Part shown: positions 33,980 through 44,890 of the stretch, piece by piece
How the letters are laid out: the number at the start of each line of letters is the position of its first letter
Numbering within the stretch: position 1 is the first letter of the stretch
Assembly: GCF_022965805.1 (NCBI RefSeq)
Contig: NC_133103.1
Coordinates: 31,931,635 to 31,995,634 of the forward strand
Source of the DNA: Primulina eburnea
Lineage: Eukaryota; Streptophyta; Magnoliopsida; Lamiales; Gesneriaceae
DNA length: 64,000 nt
Direction: 5' to 3'
Made by a program: the position numbers and the translations under genes
Notes under the pieces: model-generated
What the model saw: only the letters and a program-made list of their open reading frames with translations
What the model was told of the DNA's origin: nothing
Database searches by the model: none

Positions 33980-33984
33980 TGCCG

Positions 33985-35521
33985 TGAGCTGACTGCACCC
34001 GCGGTCAAGAAGGAGCGCACGCCCGGTGCTCTGTGCGAGAAATCCACCTTTGATTCTTATGTTGACACATGGCATGACATATATATACTTAGTGCATGAT
34101 TCATTTCTTCCTCATTCAGCAGACCAACAACGAAAGAATCTCCTTCAAGCTTCAAGCTTTTCCTCTTCCTCTTCAACACTTGGTTGTGACAAATCCGTTT
34201 AACCAAATTGCGATCCGAGACTAGATTTGTGCTCCTCTCACCCAAGGCTACTAGAGGATGTAAGTTTGGTTACGTTTCAGCATGATTTAGATTCCATGTG
34301 TTGAAAGAATTATGATATGATGGTTAGCATGTGTTCTTGATATGTTGGACATAGGGTAATTGAAACCGGAACGAAGAAATGAGACCGTATGCAATTCGTG
34401 TGAAATTTCAGCATATAATTGATTGAGCATATACAGATTTCAGAGCTTAGAATGTGTTATGATGAGAATTGTGAGTTGTTGATATTGATTATGTTGTGTT
34501 AATATGACCGGTATCGAGAATCCGTCATTATGCCGTCGAAATGACTTGAAATGAAATATTGATTCCTATGTGTAATGTTGTGTACAAGAGATTGATAGAA
34601 TGCACATTGACTATGCCATTTCAGACTTGTATTGACAACTTTGACATCGAGACTTCGACATTGACAAAGATTGAACGACAAGAGAGGTATAATTCATGTG
34701 AATTCGGGAAGATACAACTCGAACTAGATTTGATTTGAGTTTCCCAAAATCACATACTAGATTGTTGTTTATATTTTGTTATGCTTATGCTTTGTTTATA
34801 GATTTATATTCAAGCATTAAGATAGGAGATTCATTGGCAGATTTGCCAAATTTCTAGATGTTCGGTGATATCGACGCATAGGAGCAGATTGACTCCGATT
34901 GTAGACATTCGATATAGACAGGACCAAAGTCTAGTAATAAGACGCACCGTCACCTCGATTGGGAGGGTAGGTGACAGACTGTGACGTCTTATTCACACCG
35001 GATCCCTAGATTTAGATACGAGTCAAGTTAAAGAGTAAGAGTCAAATTGTTTTATCTGTATTCACTAATGTGTCATAATTATCGAAACATGTGTTATGAT
35101 TTATTATGAAATTGCATGAAATGCATGTATACATGTTTTATACTTGGATTTGTTCTCACCGAAGTTTCCGGCTGTTTTTGTGTATGTATGTGTGCATAAC
35201 AACAGGGGGGACAGGATCAGGGTCCAGAAGAACTTGACAGAGATGAGAGATCGAGATAGCGTGGAGATTACGGGCGTAGAAGAAGATTTCTAGTGGTTTC
35301 TTACTAGACATGTACTACATGTGGTTTGTAGTTGCTATTGAACACTAGTTTGTATATATGAAATGAAACAAGACATGGATGTATGTTGTTGAATTAAAAT
35401 GGATAAAGACCTTGTGCATGTTTATAATATTGTTAAAAGAATTTTTTTTTTATGACCCACATTTTCGAACAAAGATCCAATTAATCCCAAAGAGAATTGA
35501 TATAGAGCCCGGGTCCCCACA
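33985..35521 (+). repeat. 3' LTR of element D, second segment
   Basis: This continues D's 3' LTR after E: the end of the palindrome array (33990-34031), a TATA box CATATATATAC (34078-34088), a donor-like GGAT/GTAAGT at 34260, a 62-nt candidate exon at 34625-34686, and the LTR end GGGTCCCCACA at 35521. From 34591 it pairs with the 5' LTR. Confidence 0.93.
34078..34088 (+). promoter_or_regulatory. TATA box in the 3' LTR of D
   Basis: CATATATATAC, about 47 bp after the array end, followed by a CT-rich leader. Confidence 0.6.
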
Positions 35522-36051
35522 AGATCAGAGAAAGAATGCATACTGCCCAGAGCCGACAGAAAATCTATGCTGATGTGCGACATCATCGATTGGAATTTCA
35601 GGTTGGTGACCATGTATTTGTAAAGATATCACCATTGAAGGGCATTTTACATTTTGATAATAAGGAAAAATTGAGTCCAAGATATATCGGTCAATTTGAA
35701 ATCTTGGAAAGAATAGGAGACAGGGCCTACCGAATTGCTTTACCACCGAACTTATCTAATGTTCATAACGTTTTTCATGTTTCCTTGCTACGGAAATATT
35801 TGGCCAATCCTACTCACGTTCTTCATTACGAACCATTGGAGCTTGCATCGAATCTATCGTATGAAGAACGGCCGGTCCAAATCCTCGATAGGAAATCAAA
35901 AGTGTTACGAGGCAAGGAAATAATACCCTTGGTAAAATTGTTATGGCGCAATCATGCAATTGAAGAAGCAACTTGGGAAAGAGAAGACGGGATTCAACAA
36001 AGATATCTTGAACTAAATGGTATGACAAATTTCGAGGACGAAATTCTTTGA
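35522..36051 (+). pseudogene. Element F: C-terminal integrase and chromodomain fragment
   Basis: 172 codons remain open from the insertion point of D to a stop at 36049. They begin in the integrase tail (TAQSRQKIYAD), run through the GPY/F-like region (KLSPRYIGQFEIL, HNVFHVSLLRKYL) and end in a chromodomain (PVQILDRK...EEATWERE). It is closest in pattern to the I element. All upstream domains are missing from the window, lost together with D's left end or displaced beyond it. Confidence 0.9.
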
Positions 36052-36064
36052 AGGAGGGGAGAAT
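36051..36064 (+). other. Polypurine tract of F
   Basis: AAGGAGGGGAGAAT before the LTR. GAGGACGAAAT precedes it and here still lies inside the open frame. Confidence 0.85.
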
Positions 36065-36512
36065 TGTAATGCCCGGTTACTCGTACAAATGATAATAATG
36101 TGTTATCTCATTTATTATGTAGTTATTTAGCTCATTACATTTCACGTGATGATTGAGGTATCAATATTGAGATTGAACATGATTTTTGTGTAATAGCCAA
36201 GCTTGGTGAACAGTACGGTTTAAGATTTTGTATGTTTATTGACTATTTGGTTAAGTTTAAGTATAGTTTAGATGTTAAGAGTTGTGATTTATGGTTTATA
36301 GTATTGTTGTTATTAGATGTTGTGTAGTTGCATTGTAGCGTTGTTGCGATTTAATTCATGGTAATTAGTATGTTGAGCCGATTGGTATGAGGCCAATTTT
36401 AGTGGTTAGATAAGATTTAGATGTGCAACTTTCTTGTTGAGTGTGTTGCCGGATTATGAGCAGAACCAGCGTTGCGTTTCGGTTTAGTTGCGAAGAGTAT
36501 TGTTGGTTCAGA

Positions 36513-36758
36513 GGACCGCTCCTGCGCTCAAGAGAAAACCGCGCCCGCGGTCTTTATTTCAGAATTTTGATGACTATGACGAAGATATAGCGCACCCGCG
36601 GTCAGGAAGCCATCGCACTCGCGGTGTAATGTTCGAGACCAGACCGCACCCGCGGTCAGTTTTGCAGCGCACCCGCGGTCGACATTTTTGGATTTTTGGT
36701 TGAAGTGCCGTAGGCACACCGCACCCACGGTGAAGAAGGTAGTGCACCCGTGGTGCGT
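36513..36758 (+). repeat. Palindrome array (ACCGCACCCGCGGT type) in the LTR of F
   Basis: About eight copies, including ACCGCGCCCGCGGT, GCGCACCCGCGGT and degraded CGCACTCGCGGT and ACCGCACCCACGGT. The motif is the same as in A, B, D and H although the rest of this LTR is not alignable with A, B or D. Confidence 0.88.
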
Positions 36759-37104
36759 GAATAGTAGAAACGTGTTTTCGCGATTTAAGTGTTTAAATGC
36801 AAGAGTTGGCTCACTTTTTCTCATTTCTTCTCCTCCATTCTCGATTTCAGCTCTTGGGAGACTAGGGTCTCTACATTTCTTTCGTTTCCTTTCTTTGATG
36901 CAAGCTTGTGGTTGGATTGTTGGTGTGAGAGCAAGGTTCTTGTTGATTCTAGGAGCTAAGGTAAGCATTTTGGTTTAGTTATTCTATGGATTCGGTGTTG
37001 GGAGAAATCATGGGTTTGTTGATTATGTTGGTTTTATGGATTTAATGTTATGGGTTTGTGATTATTGAGTTGTTGATGGTACAATACTTGGTTTATTGTT
37101 GTAG

Positions 37105-37144
37105 GAATTCAAACAAGGGTTTAGATTCAAGGTTCCAAGTGGTT
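37105..37144 (+). other. Candidate 40-nt leader exon in the LTR of F
   Basis: Bounded by TTGTTGTAG (ending at 37104) and GTAAGTGAAATTTC (from 37145). H has the same layout at 45696-45736 (41 nt, minus). The first intron would be 144 nt in F and 141 nt in H, the second 537 and 562 nt. The splice consensus is shared while the exon body differs. Confidence 0.45.
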
Positions 37145-37931
37145 GTAAGTGAAATTTCATTCCTTGTGCTCACATGATATTATATGTATGGTGTTTCCAT
37201 GGTTTTAATGTGCTATTCCCTTCGTTTGATTCATGTTATGTATTGATACACTTTGTTGTATATTATGGAGGCATTTTATGTCTCAATTGTGAAAAGGGAA
37301 TACAATAGAAAAGAGTCTTCAAAGTGTTTGATTTAATGCCAAAGAGAGAGTTTAAATGATTTGTTGGATTGATAAATACATAGTCAGAGATTGCATGCAA
37401 TTAGTTGATCAACCACCATAGGCTTATATCCCTCAAAGTTATCGATTTATATCGATGGGATATAGGTATAGAGACAGAGATACTATAAATATATATCAAT
37501 CCAACAGAGAAAAGAGAAATACCATCGTTATTGTTATTCATGCTATGATATTTATGTTTCATAGTAATGGTATTCAATGTTTGCAAAGTTATGTTTTTCA
37601 GAGTATGCTATGTATCCATTGCTATGTAAGAGTTCCACTTGCTGAGTTTTATACTTATTTCAGTTATTTCATGTGATGCAGATAAGAGCGATAAGCCGGG
37701 ACGTTGATTGAAGCCGGGGTCATATGCATGAGAGGAAGGAAAGAAGAAGGCTATTTTGCTAGCTTTTTGACATGATCACAAAAATGATATTTTGTATTTT
37801 GGTTGCAACATTTTATTGATCATGTATATACTTTTGATTATACATTGAAATGTATTTTAAATCCTTCTTCCATTTTAAAGAAAATTTTAAATTCCGCTGT
37901 TATTTTATTAAAACAGGTCAGAGGTGTCACA

Positions 37932-37966
37932 TTTTATATTGTCTATGGTTAATTGAAAGGTAGATG
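37932..37966. other. Short unassigned spacer between F and G
   Basis: 35 AT-rich bases between the end of F's LTR and the start of G. They may be the original chromosomal DNA or a target duplication plus flank. Nothing else can be seen in them. Confidence 0.5.
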
Positions 37967-40115
37967 TGAAAGGGAACGATTTAGGGAGACCGAAAACGCA
38001 ACGGAAGCTAAAATTTTAAAAATATAAGCTGAAAAATTCGGCCCCCTTCCATTTTGTGCAACAAATACATTTAACACCTTAAATCTCATTCATAGGGTGT
38101 TTTAGAAGATATTACCTATCAACCTCTTGAGGTTGATGATGGCTCCAACTTTGTTGTCAAGCAACAAAGCTCTTGAATGGCATGAAGATCTACAAGCTCT
38201 CCAAGATCTTGAATCTTTCCTTCAAATTAGGCCCACCACTAACTAGCTAGAACCCTTCTTATTTTGCACTAGAAAAATAAGAAGATTTTTCAAAGAGAAG
38301 TGATTTCTTTCCTCAACAATTGAAGAAGAAAATTGAGAGAAAAACTTGGAGAAAAATGTGAATAGTAACTCGGCCACTATTCATGCTAGGAGAGAAGGAG
38401 AGACATTTTTTTGGTTGTGGGAAAAGTTGTTCCAAAAAGTTGCATGCCATGCCTTGAAAACACAAAAAATAGTCTCCCAACCTTTCACCTCCCATGCATG
38501 CATATTATATGGTTTTTAATCAAATTAAAACCTTGGACAAAATTTTAATTACTCAAACATATTTGAGACTAATTAAACATTACTTGAATTTACCCAAGTC
38601 CCACTAGTTAAATAATTATTTTAATTGAGCTCTTCAAGACTCAATATAATTTAATTAATTCAACACTTGAATTAATTTAATTATTTGGACTCTACTAGGC
38701 CCACTAGTGTTTAATTAATTCAACACTTGAATTAATTTAATTTAGTCCATAATAATGTTTATGAAAATCACAATTTTCAATTACATTATTCACTTGGCCA
38801 ATTTTAATTTAGGAACACTTCCAAAAATTAAAATTTGCATTTCTCTCATAGAAGTCATACTTCTATTTTTCTTTACACTTATAAACTCATTTATAAGTCG
38901 TTCAACACATTGAACTATTTTCTCCTTTATAGAAGTCATACTTCTAATTTTCCTTACGCTTATAAACTCCTTTATAAGCCGTTCAACACATTGAACTATT
39001 TTTACTTCTCAACGGGATCTAGAAAGCTAGTACTTGTGTGGCCCTCAATGGTTCATTGATACAACTAGCCGTGGGTTCACATCTCTATGTGATTCGGACT
39101 AAACATGTCCTTATATGAGCATACCCCAATTGCTCCATTCTTATTTATCAACACCTTGATAATAAGAACGTCAGAACTCAAGTCTGATAGTACCCAACCA
39201 ATCACGTTAAACGCCTAGCAGCATCGCTTACGTGATTCCCTAGGTATCACATGATAGTGCCTGCAAGAACCATTCAATTATGGTTAGCGTACAGTACGGT
39301 CCCTTCAACTCATATATCCCGATCGATTCGACAACCATTGGTTTATCGAGAGTTGTCAATGAATCGATAATATGTGTCATGTCGTAGTTGCATCGATGGT
39401 GTAATCTATGAAACCCTTTCATAATTACCACCATACTCTGGCCAGAGATTTTGATCTACATACACATGATAACACATAGGATATCCATACCCGAAGGTAA
39501 GCGGTGAATCCCCGACTACAATGCATCGACTCCTATGTGTTTCGACAGAACACCCAACCTTGCCACCTGATGACCCCATAAGAGTCGGTAAACAAGTCAA
39601 AGTGTAATTCTAGCACATAGAGTCTCAATGTTGTCCCGGGTCATAAGGACTAATTCTGTACAACCATAAACTAGGACATTTCCACTCGATAAGTGAGAAC
39701 CACTTGGAAAGTCCTTTTATGGAGGGTTGTTCAGTGCACTCTACAAGGAGCACCTATCTGCATGTTCGGACATCACAATGTCCCCTACCAATGAAACATG
39801 GTACTCACATCGCAGATACTAGTCCCGAACTCTAGCGGCCTATATCCTTCTTAGTGGCGGCTGAATCGACTAGGAACCGTTTAGAATATACAGTATTACA
39901 AATATGAGTTTCATGATACTCATCATATGAGCATCTCATATTATTTCTACTATTTGTATATTCAAGGGCTTTATCTATGCAACTAGCATGGGTATACAGA
40001 TAAAGATGTGCCATAATAATAATCTCAAACATTATTAAAATAAAGATTGCTTATACATAGAGTTTCATTGTGAACACTCGGCCAACACTTGGCTCGACGG
40101 GCACCTACTCTAACA
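37967..40115 (-). repeat. G LTR, copy 1
   Basis: 2149 bp; on the minus strand it reads TGTTAGAGTAGGTGCCC at 40115 and ends ATCGTTCCCTTTCA at 37967. It differs from copy 2 by scattered single bases (about 1%). It contains two tandem 75-bp units, each with three palindromes, at 38848-39003. Confidence 0.93.
38848..39003 (-). repeat. Tandem palindrome units in the G LTR
   Basis: Two units of about 75 bp. Each holds AGAAGTCATACTTCT, then an ACTTATAAA/TTTATAAGT pair, then GTTCAACACATTGAAC. The arms are perfect in unit 1; in unit 2 the middle pair reads GCTTATAAA/TTTATAAGC, a compensated change. Copies are at 47665-47820 and 63021-63172. Confidence 0.8.
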
Positions 40116-40135
40116 ATCTCCCACTTGCACTAGAG
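40116..40135 (-). other. Polypurine tract of G, first internal region
   Basis: The minus strand reads CAAGTGGGAGAT directly before the LTR, typical of copia elements. The second copy is at 48934-48953. Confidence 0.85.
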
Positions 40136-42490
40136 CCAACTACCCATATGCTTTAAACCCATTGATTCGCGATGCTTGTCGAATAATGGTCCAGGTAAAG
40201 GCGCAGCTAGTGGATCAACAACATTATCGGCGGAGCCGACTTTGTCAAAAGACACTTCTCCTCTTTCCACAATCTCTCCGAGGATGTGGTACTTTCTCAA
40301 TACTAGTTTGGATTTCTGATGAGACCTAGGCTCCTTTGCTTGAGCTATAGCTCCCGTGTTGTCACACAACACCGGGACAGGAGCAACTCCATTAGGAATG
40401 ACGCCCAACTCTTGGACGAAATTCCTTATCCAAACAGCCTCCCTTGCTGCATCTGATGCAGCAATGTATTCGGCCTCTGTGCTGGAATCCGTAGTATTGA
40501 CTCGCTTGCAACTCTTCCAAGAGACAGCAGCACCATAGAGCATGAATACAAAACCAGAGGTTGACTTCGAGTCATCGATATCGCTTTGGAAGCTAGAGTC
40601 GGTATAGCCTTCCAATTTTAGTTCTCCACCCCATAGACCAAGAACAATTTATTGGTCCTTCTCAACTACTTGAGGATGTCTTTCACAGCTTTCCAGTGTG
40701 GAAGAACAGGGTTCGATTGATATCTACTCACTACACTTAGTGCGAAAGCCACTTCAAGACGTGTAGATATCATCCCATACATGATACTACCAATTGCCGA
40801 AGCATACGGAATGCGTGTCATCGCCACTATCTCTGCATCAGTCTTGGGAGACAGACTTGGATAGGGACACGCCATGACACATTGGTAGATGTCCTCCCTT
40901 GGACTCATCCATCGAGAACGGCTTCACGATGGTATCAATGTATGTGGACTGGGTGAGACCAAGCAATCTTCTCGATCTATCTCTATAGATCTGTATTCCC
41001 AATACAAAAGATGCTTCACCCAAGTCCTGCATCGAGAACTTACTCGCTAACCATATCTTAGTTGATTGCAACATTCCTACATCATTCCCAATGAGTTGAA
41101 TGTCATCAACATATAACACCAGGAATGTCACAACACTCCCACTGACCTTCTTATACACATAGGGTTCCTCAGGACTCTTAGTAAATCAAACTATTTGATT
41201 GTACTGTCGAATCTGAGGTTCCAACTCCTAGATGCCTGCTTTAGATCATAAATAGATCTCTGAAGTTTGCATACCATATGCTCACTTCCGATAGATGTTA
41301 ACCCTTCAGGTTAAGACATGTAAATAACTTTCTTAAAATCCCCATTAAGAAAGTCTGTCTTGACATCCATCTGCCATATCTCATAGTCATACCATGCAGC
41401 TATGACTAGCAAAATCCTTATGGACTTGAACATTGCGACTGGGGAAAAAGGTTTCCTCAAAGTCAACTCCTTGTCTTTGAGTATATCTTTTTTCCACCAA
41501 TCGCACCTTGAAGGTCAATACCTTCCCATCCGTCCCAAGTCCCTATGGGAACCTTTCCCTCAGGTGGTTCTATAAGATCCCACACTTGGTTCGGATGCAT
41601 GGAATTCATCTCAGATTCCATCGCTTCAAGCCATTTGGATGAATCGGCATCAGATAACGCTTCCTTGAAGGTCCTTGGATCACATCCATGGTTAGGCTCA
41701 TCATGGCCCTCTTCAAGAAGCTGACCTTACCTCATAGGTGGTCTCGAGACTTTCTCGGATCTTTTAGGAGCTTGTATCTCCTCACTTGGCTCTTCGGGTG
41801 TGGGTTCTATAATTGTGGGTGTCTCTCGAACCTCTTCGAGTTCTATCATCTCCCCTTTTCTATCCAATAGAAAATTCCTTTTTCCAAAAAGTTACATTCC
41901 TAGAAAAAAACACCTTTGTTTCTTGGGGATGATAGAAGTGATATCCAACTAAATTCCTTGGATATTCCACAAAGTAACATAAAATGGATCAACAATCCAA
42001 TTTATCTCCCACTACCTGCTTCATAAGCAGGGCACCCCATATTCTAAGATAAGAATACTTAGGAGGCTTACCCATCCATATCTCATATGGTGTATGCCTT
42101 TGAATGGACATTTAGTAGAATATCTTTTAATTTTAAGTTATAGAGATTGTTTTCAAGTTTTCAAATACCAATCAAACATTCATTCATGTAAATGTTGCAA
42201 ACACCTTTGCAAAATAAACAAGAATATCCATTTTTATCACCATAGAAATGGAAACAATGTTTTTACAAAATTAGGTACAAACAAAACATCTCATAAAATT
42301 AACTTAAACTATTGTTCAATAATAAGTAAACATCTTCTATAGCCTTGGAAGCAACTCTTGCTCCATTGCCCATCCTCAAGAAGGTCACACATTCCTTAAG
42401 CTTCCTACTTCTTCCCATAACCTGTAACCCATTACAGAGATGTGAGTCATAACCGGTATCTAATACCCAAGAAGTAGAGTTAATTGAAAT
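40130..42490 (-). pseudogene. Pol of G, first internal region: deleted and broken
   Basis: On the minus strand after gag: a protease start (VLDTGYDSHLCNGLQ near 42450), then degraded sequence. Integrase resumes only near its C-terminal end (RYGWVSLLSILILEYG, about 42090-42000), so the zinc finger and D-D-E core are absent. Next come the linker before reverse transcriptase (41850-41530), reverse transcriptase with several frameshifts and the catalytic LYVDD near 41115, and a fairly intact RNase H at 40130-40615 (YTDSSFQSDIDDSKSTSG...DNTGAIAQAKEP). It cannot code for a working integrase. The same deletion in both internal regions shows that it predates the tandem arrangement. Confidence 0.85.
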
Positions 42491-42502
42491 GTTTACTTCA
42501 AT

Positions 42503-43363
42503 TTAGAACATACCGTTTCCAGAACCTTTCTGGGCAAGATATTCTTTGCAATTACGCCTCCAATGTCCAGGCTTCTTGCAGTGATGACATACATCATCAG
42601 TCTTGTCAGCCTTAACTGGTCTGGCTGCCTCAACGGGATTCGGAGAATGCCTCAACAAGGGCACGTTCTTCTTGGGACGTTGGAAAGAACTCTTCTTTCC
42701 CTTCCCATGTGGATCAATCTTCGTACCAGATGAAGAACCCACATAAAGAACCAACTTCTCTTTCTTGATGGTGGATTCAATCGTAACAAGCATGTTTACC
42801 AACTTCTCAAGGGTCGGTTCCATCTTGTTTATGTTGAAGTTCATCACAAAAGGATCAAATGAGCTAGGCAGCGATAACAGCAACACGTCGGTGGTCAACT
42901 CCGAAGGCAAGATCAAATCCATGCCAACGAGCTTGTCCACGAGCCCGATCACCTTTAGGCCATGCTCATGGACCGAGGCCCCATCTCGCATGCGCAAAGT
43001 GATTAGCTCCTTGACGGTAGCATGCCTGAGAGGACGCGTTTGCTCTCCAAAGAGCTCCTTGAGGTGCAAATGAATGTCAGCAGCACTCTTTGCACCCTCA
43101 AAACGCCTCTGCAGCTCATCATACATAGAAGTCAGCATATAACACCTGGCTATCAAGTCATGGTCACACCATTCCTTGTAAGCCTGCAATTCCTCAGGAG
43201 TGCAGTCAGTCGGAGCCTCAACAGGGGACGACTGAGTCAGTGTATATGTTACCCTTTCCGAATTCAAGACTATTTTTAAATTTCTTAGCCAAGTGAGGTA
43301 ATTAGGTCCAGTTAATATGTGTTTGTCGAGTATAACAGATATCGAATTGCGCATCGAAGACAT
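42503..43363 (-). CDS. Gag of copia element G, first copy
   Basis: An uninterrupted 286-residue Gag. The N-terminal part (ILTGPNYLTWLRNLKIVLNS) is of the gag-polypeptide/UBN2 type found in plant copia elements, with the retrotransposon-gag helical region in the middle and one C-terminal CCHC knuckle, CHHCKKPGHWRRNC (about residues 260-273). A basic stretch (KGKKSSFQRPKKN) before the knuckle would help bind RNA. It should form the virus-like particle shell in the cytoplasm. The start is the first ATG in frame, next to a long leader. It differs from copy 2 (51318-52178) at only four residues that I can count. Gag is intact while pol is dead, which suggests selection on, or recent descent from, a gag-only partner. 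Confidence 0.9.
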   Translation of the reverse strand: MSSMRNSISVILDKHILTGPNYLTWLRNLKIVLNSERVTYTLTQSSPVEAPTDCTPEELQAYKEWCDHDLIARCYMLTSMYDELQRRFEGAKSAADIHLHLKELFGEQTRPLRHATVKELITLRMRDGASVHEHGLKVIGLVDKLVGMDLILPSELTTDVLLLSLPSSFDPFVMNFNINKMEPTLEKLVNMLVTIESTIKKEKLVLYVGSSSGTKIDPHGKGKKSSFQRPKKNVPLLRHSPNPVEAARPVKADKTDDVCHHCKKPGHWRRNCKEYLAQKGSGNGMF

Positions 43364-44890
43364 TGTCGATTTGTACTGAAAAGTAAAAACAGATAAATGT
43401 TGATGACTATTTTAAATATTTAGTAAGATATGAAGTTTGGACTTTTACTTCATAAATATTTGCTCCCACTGTTTTGACATCTTTCACTACCCTCTAGTGA
43501 AAGCGGGAAACTCATTTCCTCAGTAGGTACGTAAGGTCCAATTAGCGAATTATGATCCCGAATAATATCAGCCAATCACAATTCCTAAAAGGTAGTTTCC
43601 AATTGCATCACAATGCAACCCTCTACGTAAAATTTTGTCTCACGTTTGATTAGGACCCAATAATATGACGTCGTTCATCTTTACGTGTCAAGCCTAACCC
43701 ATCGATATTGAACCTTAATGGACGGTCGCCATGAGTTCCCTCAATAATATGAGCCGAAATCATGGGAGTTCTATGTAGTTCACATCACTATGTCAATGGA
43801 TGTCACAGCTTTCCGGCACCCAGGGCCCCCCAATATTATGAGCCGAGCCCCGAGTACGGGTAGCGTTCATCATGCACCCATTGTCGATGGGAGACAAGGA
43901 AATTATAAACAAATTTATTATTCCCTTTTTCGGGCTTGATATTAATTTTGAATCTTATTCAAAATGAGGGTTTTTAATTTTGAAAGGTCTCATCATTAAT
44001 TTTATTTTAAAAGCTCGCCATGTTTGATCGTATGTTTGCCGGATTCATGCAACTTTGTTATTATCATAATAATAACGCACATACTCATTATTTATAACAT
44101 ATCATGCATATATTATAAACAGTAAACAAACAAGGATGATCAATCGCCCCAATACTAACGGTCCGTGTGAGCTAAACACGGACCTAGGTCCAATCCTAGG
44201 GTAAATGCACGGGATGCAAATGCAACATTTACATAAGCTTCCAATATTTACATGTCTTCGATCTTCATAATCATCATGGCCACCATCTTCCAATCTTGAT
44301 CATCCACTATACTAATATTTACAAATAAATATCCATGGCAAATAGGGATACATCTCATGGGGTGGGAACGGGCCATAAACCAAGCCCACTTGATAAATTG
44401 ATAATTATTACAATCATTCAACACAAAATATCCTAGCATACACCTAGCAAATTGGGCTTGGGCTTTTGATCATCCTTCATGCATAATATCACATATCATA
44501 CACCATCAATTAACTATCACAATAATTAATTGATCCAATATTATATATCTTGATCCAATCACTAACCGCCACGATTATAAAGTAAATTAACAAAGTATAC
44601 AAACTCCTTTGTCTACTTTCAAATTAATTTATTTATAACCGAATTTCTTGTAAATCACCATTTACTATAAATAATAGTCCAACTTAAATTATTTATTTCA
44701 TGAGAAAAATTTGCAACTTTTGTAATTTTAAACTTAAGGGCCCAAAAACTCATTTTTCACCAAAAACATTTTTGGCCCATTTAAAATCACAAATGTGTTG
44801 GCCATCCAATGGCCCAACAACTCAAGGCCCATGACACTTTGGTAATCCAAAACACTTTTGGAAACCCTAGTCGTCATCGCCGTCGCCGGA
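43364..44890 (-). other. Leader of G, first internal region (gag-proximal part)
   Basis: Non-coding leader between primer site and gag. With 46507-46783 it totals about 1.8 kb, very long for copia. Only short chance ORFs are present. It includes repeated AATATGAGCCGA-like phrases near 43740-43860. It is interrupted by H at 44891. Confidence 0.75.

Larger units (their letters stand above)
36065..37931 (+). repeat. 3' LTR of element F
   Basis: 1867 bp from TGTAATGCCCGG to GTGTCACA. It is related to solo LTR H, but with about 126 extra bp at the 5' end. Contents: palindrome array 36513-36758; donor AAG/GTAAGC at 36961; acceptor TTGTAG ending at 37104; candidate 40-nt exon 37105-37144; donor GGTT/GTAAGT at 37145; acceptor GTGATGCAG ending at 37681. 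Confidence 0.9.

Noticed and set aside
35522..36051. Possible stand-alone chromodomain gene
   Set aside because: It starts in mid-integrase, is bounded on the left by D's LTR and on the right by a polypurine tract and LTR, so it is the tail of F.
37932..37966. Remnant of original chromosomal sequence
   Set aside because: Too short (35 bp) to tell host DNA from transposon debris.
43364..44890. Possible host gene in the long leader of G
   Set aside because: Only ORFs under about 65 codons, no similarity pattern; the same sequence recurs in the second G copy as leader.
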